Shown: piece by piece, positions 1 through 9,584 of the stretch
Layout of the letters: every line of letters begins with the position of its first letter
Numbering within the stretch: the stretch's first letter is position 1
Source: Gnetum montanum
Taxonomy: Eukaryota > Streptophyta > Gnetopsida > Gnetales > Gnetaceae
Length of the DNA: 64,000 bases
Direction: 5' to 3'
Assembly: GCA_015680685.1 (NCBI GenBank)
Contig: MNCI01003605.1
Coordinates: forward strand, 222,123 to 286,122
Program-made: the position numbers and the translations under genes
Notes under the pieces: model-generated
Told to the model about the DNA's origin: nothing
Database searches by the model: none
What the model saw: only the letters and a program-made list of their open reading frames with translations

Positions 1-143
1 ACAAGCAAGCCTGGGAAGACAACGAACGATTAACCCCAAGTGTTTCTTGTGGCGTTAAGGCATTTAGTCTGCGGAGTTCGACCGGATCGCGCGTGTACGC
101 TCGTTTCGTATGGTGGAGTGTAGGGGTACCTCGCCACTCATCA
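1..143 (+). repeat. End of a plus-strand lineage-1 LTR
   Basis: The stretch matches the last part of the plus-strand LTRs of B (about 9137-9291) and D (about 19555-19701): GGGAAGACAA, a middle block ending in a GGGGTACC-like string, then the terminal CTCATCA at 137-143. It lies in the opposite orientation to the LTR that follows at 144. It keeps many CpG sites (for example around 80-110) that have become TpG or CpA in the other copies, so it looks younger or less methylated. Its start lies left of the window. Confidence 0.7.
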
Positions 144-268
144 GTTGTCTTCCCACCTGGACTAGTATTAGCTTTGTCATGTATGGTTTAGTCCAGAGTG
201 AGGTGAATGATGTTTTCCTACACTAATGCTACTCCTGGGGATGATAGGAAATAATATCAACTAAAATA

Positions 269-278
269 GGAGAGAGAG

Positions 279-312
<34 letters not shown>
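269..312. repeat. (GA)n microsatellite in the A 3' LTR
   Basis: A run of GA dinucleotides with two interruptions. The matching place in the other LTR (about 8149-8166) has only a short interrupted GAGA tract, so the run expanded after insertion. Confidence 0.9.
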
Positions 313-315
<3 letters not shown>

Positions 316-792
316 ATCTAAACAAGCCTAAGTGTGATGAGCATCCATTCCTTAATCATCTGTATACATCTTGGACCTTGTGCAAGACTACCACTGGGAT
401 TACCAAGCACATGGACTAGGTACACTACTAGGTTACCAAGTAGTCACACTTAAATGTTCGTGATTAAGTTGTACTCATTCCGTGTTACTAGGAGATAAGG
501 GTAGAGAGATTTTAACTAAGAAAGAAATAAATAGCAATAAAAATTAAATAATTAAGCTAAGTGGATGCTGCAATGATGAAGTAATCTCGATATTTCTTGC
601 CAGTCATGTGCGTGTCCAAGTATGTCACACTCAAATAAGGATGTTGTACAATTACAATCATCACACTATGGGCATGCACTGGGAGAAAGGGTTGAGGAAA
701 AACTGACAAAAAATCCCTACCTTAGTACTAGAAACTACAACTACTCTTCCAAATTTGCCTGCCTCTTATTTATAGATGAGGAGACAAGCTGC

Positions 793-845
793 GATATCGT
801 GTACGTGATATTGTATCCATTGTGATATCACGTATGTGATATCAC
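793..845 (-). promoter_or_regulatory. GATATC palindromes in the A 3' LTR (U3)
   Basis: Two near-palindromes of the form GATATC-(A/G)CG-TA-CGTGATATC lie just upstream (minus strand) of the LTR TATA box. The right LTR has three such units. A related unit occurs inside the element at 4375-4397. Confidence 0.6.
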
Positions 846-868
846 GGCCAACAATTCATGACTCGTCA

Positions 869-890
869 TACCCCCATGACTGAATGAAAA
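869..890 (-). other. Polypurine tract of element A
   Basis: On the minus strand the bases just before the 3' LTR read CATGGGGGTA, and the LTR starts TGACGAG. The same layout, a G-rich tract abutting TGATGA, occurs in B (17044-17052) and D (36383-36391). Confidence 0.65.
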
Positions 891-1049
891 CTTGTCCTTG
901 AGTTAAAGTGAGAACAAGCTCCATTGATTACATAGTGGATAGGTATGGGATTATTGAATGACTAGAATGGATTCATGCCGCAGTGTGGAATCAAAAAAAA
1001 ATTGAGACACAACACAAGGAATGCAAAAGAAAATCCTATAACTATAAGA

Positions 1050-3880
1050 TTGGGTGGAACTCATGTAGTTCCTGGTGGTGGTGGCTCCTTCATGGGTGTC
1101 TTTTCCTTGTCTTATGCTCCAATTCTTGGGATTTGATGGTGTTAAAGTATGGCATAGAGTTTCTCCTCTTCAGTTTGGGGATCCTATGCCATCCATGCTA
1201 ATGTTCTGATGTTTGATGGAGTCGGCACCTTCCATGGGAACGGTAGTTGCAGAAACATTTTATTTGCTTTGACAAACCAAGCTGCAAACACTCGTTGTTC
1301 CTCCTCGTAAGCTCTAGCTTTGTTTCTGTATTCTTGAAAATCTATGAGGTGTCAAGCCAAGTCTATTGTGACACCTTTCTGGCCCTAGTAGCTTGCTTTA
1401 ACCACCTCGAGTTCAGAATTTGCAACCTCCAATTTTTATAATATTTTCTTGCGTTTTGCAAATTCTATTTCATATTTGACGTAGGTAGTGGCTACCTGTT
1501 GCTCGAGTTTTGTTCTCAGGTGCCCTACTGTTAACATGGCAAGGTTGGCATACCGCAGGTTTGCCCACTCCATGAACTCTATGAGGTCCTAGATCTGTAG
1601 GTCCTGAATCTTAACTTCTACCTAGTTGGCAAACACGTATGTGTCCAATATGGCCCACCAGTTAGTGTGTTGACCACTCAGAGCATTGATGTGGGCCTTG
1701 GCCATATGGATCTCCTTCTTGATGATTTGTTTATACATCCCCACCTAGTCCTGGAAATGCTTCTTCAATTTTTCATGTCATTTAGCCTCATTCTACCACA
1801 TGCTTATTTCAATGGCCATCTTTTGATGGATGGTGTGTACCTCCTCCATCAAGAGGGTTCGATTTTCCCTATCTAAATAGTTCATGTCCTGGTTGACCTT
1901 AATTATTTGTTCTTGAAACTATTGAAAATGTTCTCTAAGAACATTCTTTTGTTTCTCCAAAGAGGTCAACTGAAGGTTTTCAGCAACAAGTTTTTTGTTC
2001 TCCTCTTGTAAGGCTTTTAGTGCCTTGGTGTGTGCATAAGTTTGTGCTTGTGCTATAGAGGCATCCCAAAAAGCCTTCTCTTTTTCTTCTTCCACCCTTT
2101 TATTCTCTTTCAATAGTTTAGTAAGTTGCTTAGTATTGAAAGTGTCCAACTGGTCTATGGGAACAAATTGAGAAGGATCTCGTTGTGCTGCTTGTAGGGC
2201 CATGAGCCTTTCTTGCAATCTTTGCACTTCTGCTTTAGCATGCTTGACCCTCATCTCTGTCAAGACCAGCTTCCCTTTGGTGGAAATGAGGTCTGATTGT
2301 ATTGATGTAACATATTGTGGGATGTTAACAAGGATGTCATTACCTGTCCTATTTGTAGCAATTGATCAAGTACATCCTCATGTTCCGTAGGAGTCATTGA
2401 GGTACTGGCCAGATTTTGAGCATCCCGTGCTCCTGTAAGATCTACCAGTGGCACAACAGGCACATTATATGATTCTTTAATGTGGTCTGCGACCACTTCT
2501 GCAGCTCTTGTTGCATCCTAGTGCTGCATGACCATCATCATGGCCCCTTCACTAGTTTCTAACTACACCTAAAAGGACGTAGTGTTCCCTGAAATCTGTT
2601 GTGACCAATCGCTCTCTCCTCCTCTTCTCTGAATGGACACTTCACCCCGCACATGATCTATAGAAACTGTAGGTTTTATAGCATCATTGATGACATGAAA
2701 GAGATTTTTATCATCATGAATTCCCCAACTGACCATCTCAGTGATGGCCCTAAGATGGCTCATCAACAGTTTGTAATCTTGCGGTGGTGGCAGTGGTTGA
2801 TCTTGTTGGCCTATGCTAGGCCCTACTTCTTGTTGTTTTTTGGGTCTTGTGCTTGGAAGTTGGCTGGGTCCTACAGGTTGAATTGCAGTTGGCCCTATTG
2901 TCTATTCTTTTTCTTGTTCCGGCCCTAGCGTCTCACCAGTGATTTTCCTTGCAGCTGGTGGCTTTAGCAATTCGACATACGAAACATTCTGGGCCTTTCG
3001 GAGAACATCATTGGTGTATCCTCTGATACCAGCACACCTACATAGCTTCCTAATGAGACAAGGGAAGGGCAACGCAAAATTCCCTATCTTCCATTCTTCA
3101 AACTGTCTCAGGATCTCCATAAAATATACATGAGGCAGGTTTACATTAACTTTTCCTATCAACACTGCACATCCTCTTGCCACATATGGTGAAATTCTTT
3201 TTAAACATTTTGTGGGGAATATGTGATAAGTTCCTATTTTGAAATAAATCCTCTCTTCCATTGTCAACTCCCCAAATGTCTTATCTTCCTTTCCTTACAT
3301 CCTTTCTAACCAAACTCATCACGCATCAGGGTCTAAGTAGGTAGACAATTGAGCAACCTTTGGCCTTGTATTCAGAAGGTTTAATACTTCCAAAATGGCT
3401 TTAATATAGAAATCAATAGTCACACCACAAATGTTAACCGTGGTTCCTTGTTCTTTGTTGTGCCAAAATTGGTACATTTCCCCTAAGTATAAGACACCAC
3501 TTTCAAAGAGGGTAGGCCATAATGGTGATCCTTTGAGGTGATCCCTAACGACCTCTAGAGAAAATTCTGTGAAAGGTCTAAATTTTAATTCCACGATCAC
3601 TACAGTAAATATGGATCTTTCAATGATTTCCTAAACATAATCCTGGGGCAAAGTGAGATGACATCCTTGTTCAAATGCTGCAGTAGCTCCTCCTTTTGCC
3701 TACCTTGATTGTACAGTGGTAGGGTCTTCTTGGTGGATACTAAATAATTGTTCCTCTTGCTTTGCATGTTGTTTGGAAGGAACTTTTCCTTCACCTCTCC
3801 CAGGTCACTTGATCCCACCTTAAGCAAGACCTTCCTGTTGTCCACGTTCTGGGGCCATTTGCAATCACATGAGTCCAATC
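1050..3880 (-). pseudogene. Additional ORF (aORF) of element A, degraded
   Basis: A minus-strand coding remnant of about 900 codons lies between the spacer and the 3' LTR. Its segments run 3878-3600, 3600-3319, 3267-2902, 2766-2569, 2496-2260 and 2263-1919, mostly in one frame, with frameshifts near 3600 and 2262. The N-terminal half has a block ending LPFPCLIRKLCRCAGI near 3010-3060, the middle is proline/glutamine-rich, and the C-terminal part is a charged coiled coil rich in E, K, Q and L. Homologous remnants occur in D (33453-36160) and H (37620-40440). The LPFPxLIxxLC block resembles, from memory, the 'putative plant transposon protein' domain of Athila/Tat additional ORFs; that assignment is inference. 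Function unknown. Confidence 0.7.
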
Positions 3881-4351
3881 ATTAGTAAGGTTATTACCAA
3901 ATTTAGGTTATAACTTACTACTTGCCTTAATTAATTTTCTTTATCTCCGTGTGATGTTACTTATTAGGAGAAAATGTCCTCGAAAGATTATAATATTGAA
4001 TCTTCTTTGCTTAGGTGGTTTCCAAATCTAGCTTCTCGGTATAACTAAGGAGATGAAATTATTTTTAGCACATTTATCCTTAATTTTATAATTAATTACC
4101 CTTAATAATGTCCTTTGGGAGATGATGAATTTCAACAAATTTATGCGCTATTCAGCATGTGCCCCTCCCCCACGATGAAGCTGAACACTCTAGGTTCAAG
4201 TAGGTTCAAATGGAATGAAAATTAGAGTACCAGCAAGCGAGGTATGGATATGAAAACAAAAAATGTGAAATTGCGAGTTGTAGAGAGAACTTTGAAAAAA
4301 TCCCCCCATGTGAATAGTTGGAAATGATGTTGATTAGTGTGAGGGGCTTAC

Positions 4352-4397
4352 GTATATATATATTTCTGGGACACGATATTGCATATGCGATATCGCG
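4352..4397 (-). promoter_or_regulatory. Putative internal promoter upstream of the A aORF
   Basis: On the minus strand a palindrome (CGCGATATCGCATATGCAAT and on, 4397-4375) is followed after about 10 bp by an alternating TA stretch at 4364-4352. In the A LTR the same type of palindrome (8670-8648) is followed after about 17 bp by the TATA box. The aORF starts about 470 bp downstream. Promoter activity is inferred from this similarity only. Confidence 0.5.
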
Positions 4398-4399
4398 AC

Positions 4400-6040
4400 C
4401 TATCAATGTTAGGAAACTTTATAGAATGTACGAAATTTTAATATTTTTCTAAAATTAAACCATGTAAACTAAGGACATCTAGACAAGTGTTAAAAGGTTT
4501 TAAGGTAATTCAACTAGTTGTAAAGGCACGAAAATTATGATGGTGTGGAATTTATCAATAAGGACCTTGGATGGTAAAGGGGAGAAAAAGGCTATGTGAT
4601 GGTTCATAGGAATGTTTGAATCAGAGGGATAGTAATAAGGGAAAGAATATTGTTGAAAATATGTTGAGGGTAATATATGGTGTGTGAAAGATTTGTTATG
4701 AGTGCAAATTACAAAAAATTATGCAAGTGGGTCCTCCCCAAAGCAGGTTCTAACCTATAATGGCCTTGCGTAACCACACTTGAAAATTTCTGTGGGCACT
4801 AGAAGGGTTAAATGTAATCCACACTGGTTCCACAAAACACACACATGTAAGTATCACCAGAATGAGGTAAGAATTCTATGTTATATAAGACATGAGCTAC
4901 AATTACATGAACAATGAGATGAGATGAACTATAGAAGGGATTGTAGAGATTGGGACATGAGGTAACTGACCCAAGGCACAATGAATCCTGTGTGTAAAGC
5001 AAGATTAATCTGTCATTAACCCATCATTCCAAGATCAGGACCAAGTCCATTCCTTTGACTAGTGACACCGCATTGTTTCAACCCATGATGAGTGACTATG
5101 AGAGTACCATAACAACAAGGTGTACGATCATTTGGCATTTTGTTCAAGGGAGGAGTGATTTTTGCTTTGTGGCACTTTATTTGTTGTTTTTCTTGTTTTT
5201 TTTTCGATTGCTAAATCCAGAGAAGCTGCCAACATTTAGGCATGGGTGCATGTCTTTCTAGTGGGACCCCCTAGAACAGCATTGGATTTTTGAATGCCTT
5301 TTGTTTACTCTTACTCCCATTTTGTGTTAGATTTACAAGGATCTTAGTACAACCACATTGCGTGATAACTCTCACAAATGTCACCAAAGAGAATCCACAA
5401 GTCCCCTTGATGTCACACCCTAATCATTCCCTCTCGGTCTATCCTTCTTCATTCTGGGTACAATGAACACAAAATCAATTTTAAGTTTTAAGAATGTCAA
5501 GAATATCACTGTACCCTTGAACAGAACCTCTTATTTGTAGAATGGATGAGTGGGTGTAATGGGCTCAGTGTCCAAATAATTGATCACTCGAGACTCAATA
5601 ACATAGTACACACCTCAACCAATGAGCCACATGAGTCTGTTATTCATAGATGAGATTACTTATAAAAAGATAAAAAGACAAAAGGGTAACAAGAAAAAAA
5701 AAAGAAATTGAAAAACTGGAAAAAAAATTGTAAAATTAAAGAAAATGAAAAATATTTATTAGTCCTACTTGTTATTAGAATGGGGGATATCCCCCATAAC
5801 TAAATGATTGAGCATGGAGATGATTAATAAATGAAAGATGAGGATCCTTGCATGTTGGAAATATCGAAACTTGGTCATACTTACCCCATTGGGGTCCACA
5901 CACCTGATTATAGTAAGCATAGTGGGACAATTTATAAGATGTGGTTCCCGAGTAAAGAGTTGACCCACTATGATACTTGAGACTGTAAGATGGTATGCAA
6001 GGATTAGGATCTTGCCCTCCATGGCTGTATTTATTGGGCC
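4400..6040 (-). other. Non-coding spacer of element A
   Basis: No credible coding region is seen. The stretch around 5640-5760, T-rich on the minus strand, corresponds to the T-rich tracts after integrase in B (15170-15350) and D (31330-31510). This places the pol deletion of A between gag and this tract, near 5800-6040. Confidence 0.5.
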
Positions 6041-7760
6041 GTGTGGTTTTTGGAGTGTTAATTGTTGGCCTTAATGAAGTAACATGAGGTGTTGGATTTG
6101 AGGAGAAGGATGCAACATAGTGTTGGGCTTATGCTAAGTTGGAGAATGCAATGGCCTTGGAACTGTGTTGTCCCTTCCTACAATCATGTCTAAAGAAGGG
6201 ACACCTTTGATACTGAGGAGGTCTCTTACTATTTTTGGAAATAGTAGCACAAGTAACATTCGTGGGTTGTTGCTATGGTGCACACACTTTAGGAACAATT
6301 GGTGGCAATGCAGAAGGAGGGAAAGGATGAGTGTTGAAATTTAGGAGAAGTGTAAGGTCCACAAGGAGATGGTTGTGTTGAGGACATGGGCTAATAGTAT
6401 TAAGGAGAATGAAAATGTGGTGAGATAGAGTATGTTGACCTAGTTGGGGAAATAGGATGTTGGACTAGATAAGATTTTGAATTTCGATGATACGAAGGGT
6501 GTCTCTAGTTTAGGGATGGCTTCCCCCACGACTGGGATTATTGCCACTATGATTGAACACAGTATCTTTGTATGAACTCTAGGTGTAATGTGTTTTTCCA
6601 ATGCTCATATAAATGTAACAAGATTGGGCATTGGCCCTTGGAATGATTGTACAAGCAAACGTTGCATTCATACATGTGATTGGCAGTTGAGCTCTTATTT
6701 TCTTCATCCCTTCTTTCTAATTGTCTAATGATATTTTTTCTTGCTTCTTGAGTTGTCAAAACTCTATCTCCAATAATATTGATATATTCTCCAGACTTTT
6801 TAAGCATCCATTCCAGCATCTTATTGATCTTTGCCTCAATTTCATCTAATGATTATTGTACTGGCAAAGATTGTTCTTCCTCCTTGAGATAGGTTGATTT
6901 CTTCTTTTTATGAATATGGACCTTTGTTAAGTTGAGATTTTGGTCTTGTTGATGTTTTTCAACACTCTCCCATCTAGCCATTTCTCCTTCTTCTTTTGCT
7001 ACCCACTTAATAAGCTCTTAGAATTGATGGATTAGTAGTTTGTATAGTTGATCTTGGGCATACATCCCTAGGGTCTCTCTTGTTTCATCAAGAAGCCCAT
7101 CAATGATATGGTACATTAGCCTTTCCTCGGAGAACTCATGGCCTCGATAGTTGTTTAACAGTGCATAATATCTTTCTGAGTCCATGTCCAATGGTTCATG
7201 TTGTGCTTGTTTCCACTCTTGGATTTACTTCCTCAAGGCCGACACCCTTGCATAGGTTTGATATCTTTTGTTAAAGAGTTCTACCATTGTTGGCCAATGT
7301 TGTATTAAATTTTGTTTTAACGATCTATACCATACTTTTTCTTGGCCAACGAGTGTCATAGGAAAGAACTTGAGTTTTTGCCAACTATTATCAATGTTGT
7401 TCCATGCAAAGGAATTATATAAGGCTTGTAAATGTTGTTGTAGATCTAAGTCATAGCCTCCTAAGAAATCGAAAAAGTTGTATAAATTGAGAGCCTGGGT
7501 AGGAAGCTCTCTTTATGATGCCTACGAGAGATTCGAATAGCCTCTTGTATTTGCATTAGGCTTGTAGTGGCTAGTAAGGGTTCATCATCATCTAGTAAGT
7601 TATGCTTTCATGCGTTGGGATAATGCTGCCTTCATTTATGTTTATAAGAAACCTCCACTTCGAATTGCGTACTTCAACCTTCATTGTCATATATTTCATT
7701 GGTTCTCCAATGAATTGCCTCACTAGATGTGGCATAATCGTAGTCTTGTAGGAGAGGCAT
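6040..7760 (-). pseudogene. gag of element A, degraded
   Basis: The likely start is the minus-strand ATG at 7760-7758, about 120 bp after the primer-binding site; the first stop comes after about 29 codons. The retrotransposon gag core is readable at about 7440-7000: a tryptophan-containing helix, then KFFPMTLVGQEKVWYRSLK, then WPTMVELFNKRYQTYA. A cysteine-histidine motif CNVCLYNHSKGQC (C-x2-C-x3-H-x4-C) sits near 6640-6680, close to a nucleocapsid zinc knuckle but one residue short. A proline-rich tail follows to about 6040. Gag packages the RNA of the element; this copy is not translatable as it stands. Confidence 0.8.
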
Positions 7761-7881
7761 GGTTGTGGAATTGTGTGTGAATTTGTATGTGAATTTTTGT
7801 AATTATTTCCTTATAAAAGATATATATTTAATTCCTATACAGTGACCTTGTATGATATAACTAATCTAGATAACTAGCACC

Positions 7882-7900
7882 ATCCCCAACAATAGTGCCA
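7882..7900 (-). other. Primer-binding site of element A (tRNA-Asp type)
   Basis: The minus strand reads TGGCACTATTGTTGGGGAT immediately after the 5' LTR. It matches the tRNA-Asp-complementary site of Athila-type elements except at five positions, all C-to-T or G-to-A transitions. Confidence 0.7.
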
Positions 7901-7901
7901 A

Positions 7902-8756
7902 TGATGAGTGGCAAGGTACCCCTACACTCAACCATACGAATATGAGTGTTTCATGCATGATCTGGTCGAACTCTATAGAAGGACTAGTTGTGGTATCTAG
8001 ACAGTTACTCATAGATCGCAGTTCACTATCTTCCCACCTAGACTAGTATTAGCTTTGTCACATATGGTTTAGTCTAGAGTGAGGTGAATGATGTGTTCCT
8101 ACACTAATGCTACTCCTAGGGATGATGGGAAACAATATCAACTAAACTAGGAGAGAAAGAGAAAGAAAATCTAAACTAGCCTAAGTGTGATGAGCATCCA
8201 TTCCTTAATCATCCATACACATCTTGGACCTCATGCATGACTACCATTGGGATTAACAAGCGCATGGACTAGGTACACTATTGGGTTACCAAGTAGTCAC
8301 ACTTAAATGCTTATGATTAATTTGTACTCATTCCACATTACTAGGAGATAAGGGTAGAGAGATATTAACTAATAAAGCAATAAATAACAATAAAAATTAA
8401 ATAATTAAGCTAAGTGAATGATACAATAATGAAGTAATCTTGATCTTTATTGCCATTCATGTGCATGTCCAAGTACATCACACTCGAATAAGGATGTCGT
8501 AAAATTACAATCATCACACTACGAGCATGAACTAGGAGAAAGGGTTGATAGGAAAAACTGACAAAAAGTTCCTACCTTAGTACTAAAAACTACAACTACT
8601 TTTCCAAATATGCTTGCCTCTTATTTATAGATGAGGAGACAGGCTTAGATATCGCATATGTGATATCGCGTCTAGGCTGTGATATCGCGTACATGATATC
8701 GCGTTAGCTGTGATATCACGTATGTGATATCACAGCCAACAATTCATGACTCATCA
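7902..8756 (-). repeat. 5' LTR of element A
   Basis: An 855-bp LTR, with outer and inner ends matching TGATGAG and CTCATCA. On the minus strand the TATA box (CTATAAATA) lies at about 8622-8630, preceded by three palindromic units at 8648-8670, 8681-8703 and 8712-8733, spaced about 32 bp apart. The right end falls inside a B-type LTR. Confidence 0.9.
8648..8733 (-). promoter_or_regulatory. Three GATATC palindromes upstream of the LTR TATA box of A
   Basis: Three near-perfect palindromic units of about 22 bp. The first two keep CpG-containing GATATCGCG ends and the third has GATATCACG. The left LTR keeps only two. Their position just upstream of the TATA box suggests a promoter role, which is inference. 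Confidence 0.55.
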
Positions 8757-9291
8757 ATAATCCCTATAGCACTAAGAATAGATTAATGTTTATTTAATGC
8801 ATTTAATATTCATGCAATTTACTTTAATTCAGTTTAATTAAGCAATTAATTTCCAATTATTAATAAACACAAGCATGACTACTTCAAGCATACATATAGT
8901 GCTTGGTAACCTAGAAATGCTTAATGTTTGGTAACCTAGTAGTGCTATATGCATTGAGGATGTGTCTAGGAGAGTGGGAATAGGTACTTCTGTTAGGCTA
9001 GTTAGGTAGTTGAATAATTAGATATTAAATTCCTCTACCTTTCATTCTTGTTATAGGCAATTAAACTTACAAAACATAAAATGATAAAAATCATGTGCCT
9101 CAATTACACTTAAACCATATCCCTGAGCTTTATAAGTGTAGTTGGGAAGACAATGAATGTTCTCACATCTATTTCACTTTCTAGACAATTAGGGCATTGG
9201 AGAATTATAGGTCCATGGAATTCAACTTGATCGTGTGTGAACACCTTAGTGATTTGGATGGTTGAACATAGGGATGCCTTACTACTCATCA
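8757..9291 (+). repeat. 5' LTR of element B, inner part
   Basis: Matches 17335-17855 of the B 3' LTR, from TAGCACTAAGAATAGATTAA to the terminal CTCATCA at 9285-9291. Its U3 part is beyond A, left of the window. Confidence 0.9.
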
Positions 9292-9292
9292 T

Positions 9293-9311
9293 TAGCATCA
9301 TTGCCAAGGAC
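9293..9311 (+). other. Primer-binding site of element B (tRNA-Asp type)
   Basis: TAGCATCATTGCCAAGGAC follows the LTR end by one base. It differs from the Athila-type tRNA-Asp site only by C-to-T and G-to-A transitions. Confidence 0.65.
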
Positions 9312-9584
9312 CCTTTAGTTGTTTCGTGCACTATTTAGGACTAGTGAAAAATTATTCAAATCATTGAAATGAACCTTAGAGTCATATCATACTTCAAAAA
9401 TAACTACAAAAATATTTAGAAGCACACTGGATTTTTATTCTTTAACATAAAATGTCTTCTTCTCATAGAAGCAATTCTCCACCCAAGTGTGATAGAGTAC
9501 ATTAATGGGTGTCTTAACAATACCGAGTGGTATATGCCCATCTTGATCTATATGTATCAAATTTCACCTTCATCCTACATCAGG

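Larger units (their letters stand above)
144..868 (-). repeat. 3' LTR of element A, outer end missing
   Basis: Aligns over its length with 8027-8756. The inner end at 862-868 reads CTCGTCA, the reverse complement of the LTR start TGACGAG, and is followed by the complement of a polypurine tract. The outer end is missing and is replaced by an oppositely oriented LTR end at 1-143. It contains a TATA box on the minus strand near 768-776 and two palindromes at 793-845. Confidence 0.85.
144..8756 (-). mobile_element. Element A: lineage-1 LTR retrotransposon with gag and aORF but no pol
   Basis: Two LTR copies in the same (minus) orientation flank a 7-kb interior. Reading leftwards from the right LTR there is a tRNA-Asp-type primer-binding site, a gag pseudogene, a T-rich spacer, a TATA/palindrome block and a long aORF, then a polypurine tract and the 3' LTR. 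No reverse transcriptase, RNase H or integrase motif is seen between gag and the spacer, where B and D carry them. On the right A interrupts the LTR of B, because the bases after 8756 resume a B-type LTR that matches 17335 onward. The left LTR lacks about 125 bp of its outer end. Confidence 0.85.

Noticed and set aside
983-1441. Small plus-strand proteins at the left of the window
   Set aside because: They lie opposite the C-terminal coiled-coil end of the A aORF and show no independent support.
2653-3133. Plus-strand open frames opposite the A aORF
   Set aside because: Shadows of the minus-strand aORF, whose protein is conserved in D and H on the sense strand.
4372-4400. A possible separate solo LTR fragment at the internal A palindrome
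   Set aside because: Only the palindrome and TATA stretch resemble the LTR; no LTR ends or flanking U5 are present, so I treat it as an internal promoter block.
5000-5060. tRNA-like or small RNA gene in the A spacer
   Set aside because: No cloverleaf or A/B box pair could be recognised by eye.
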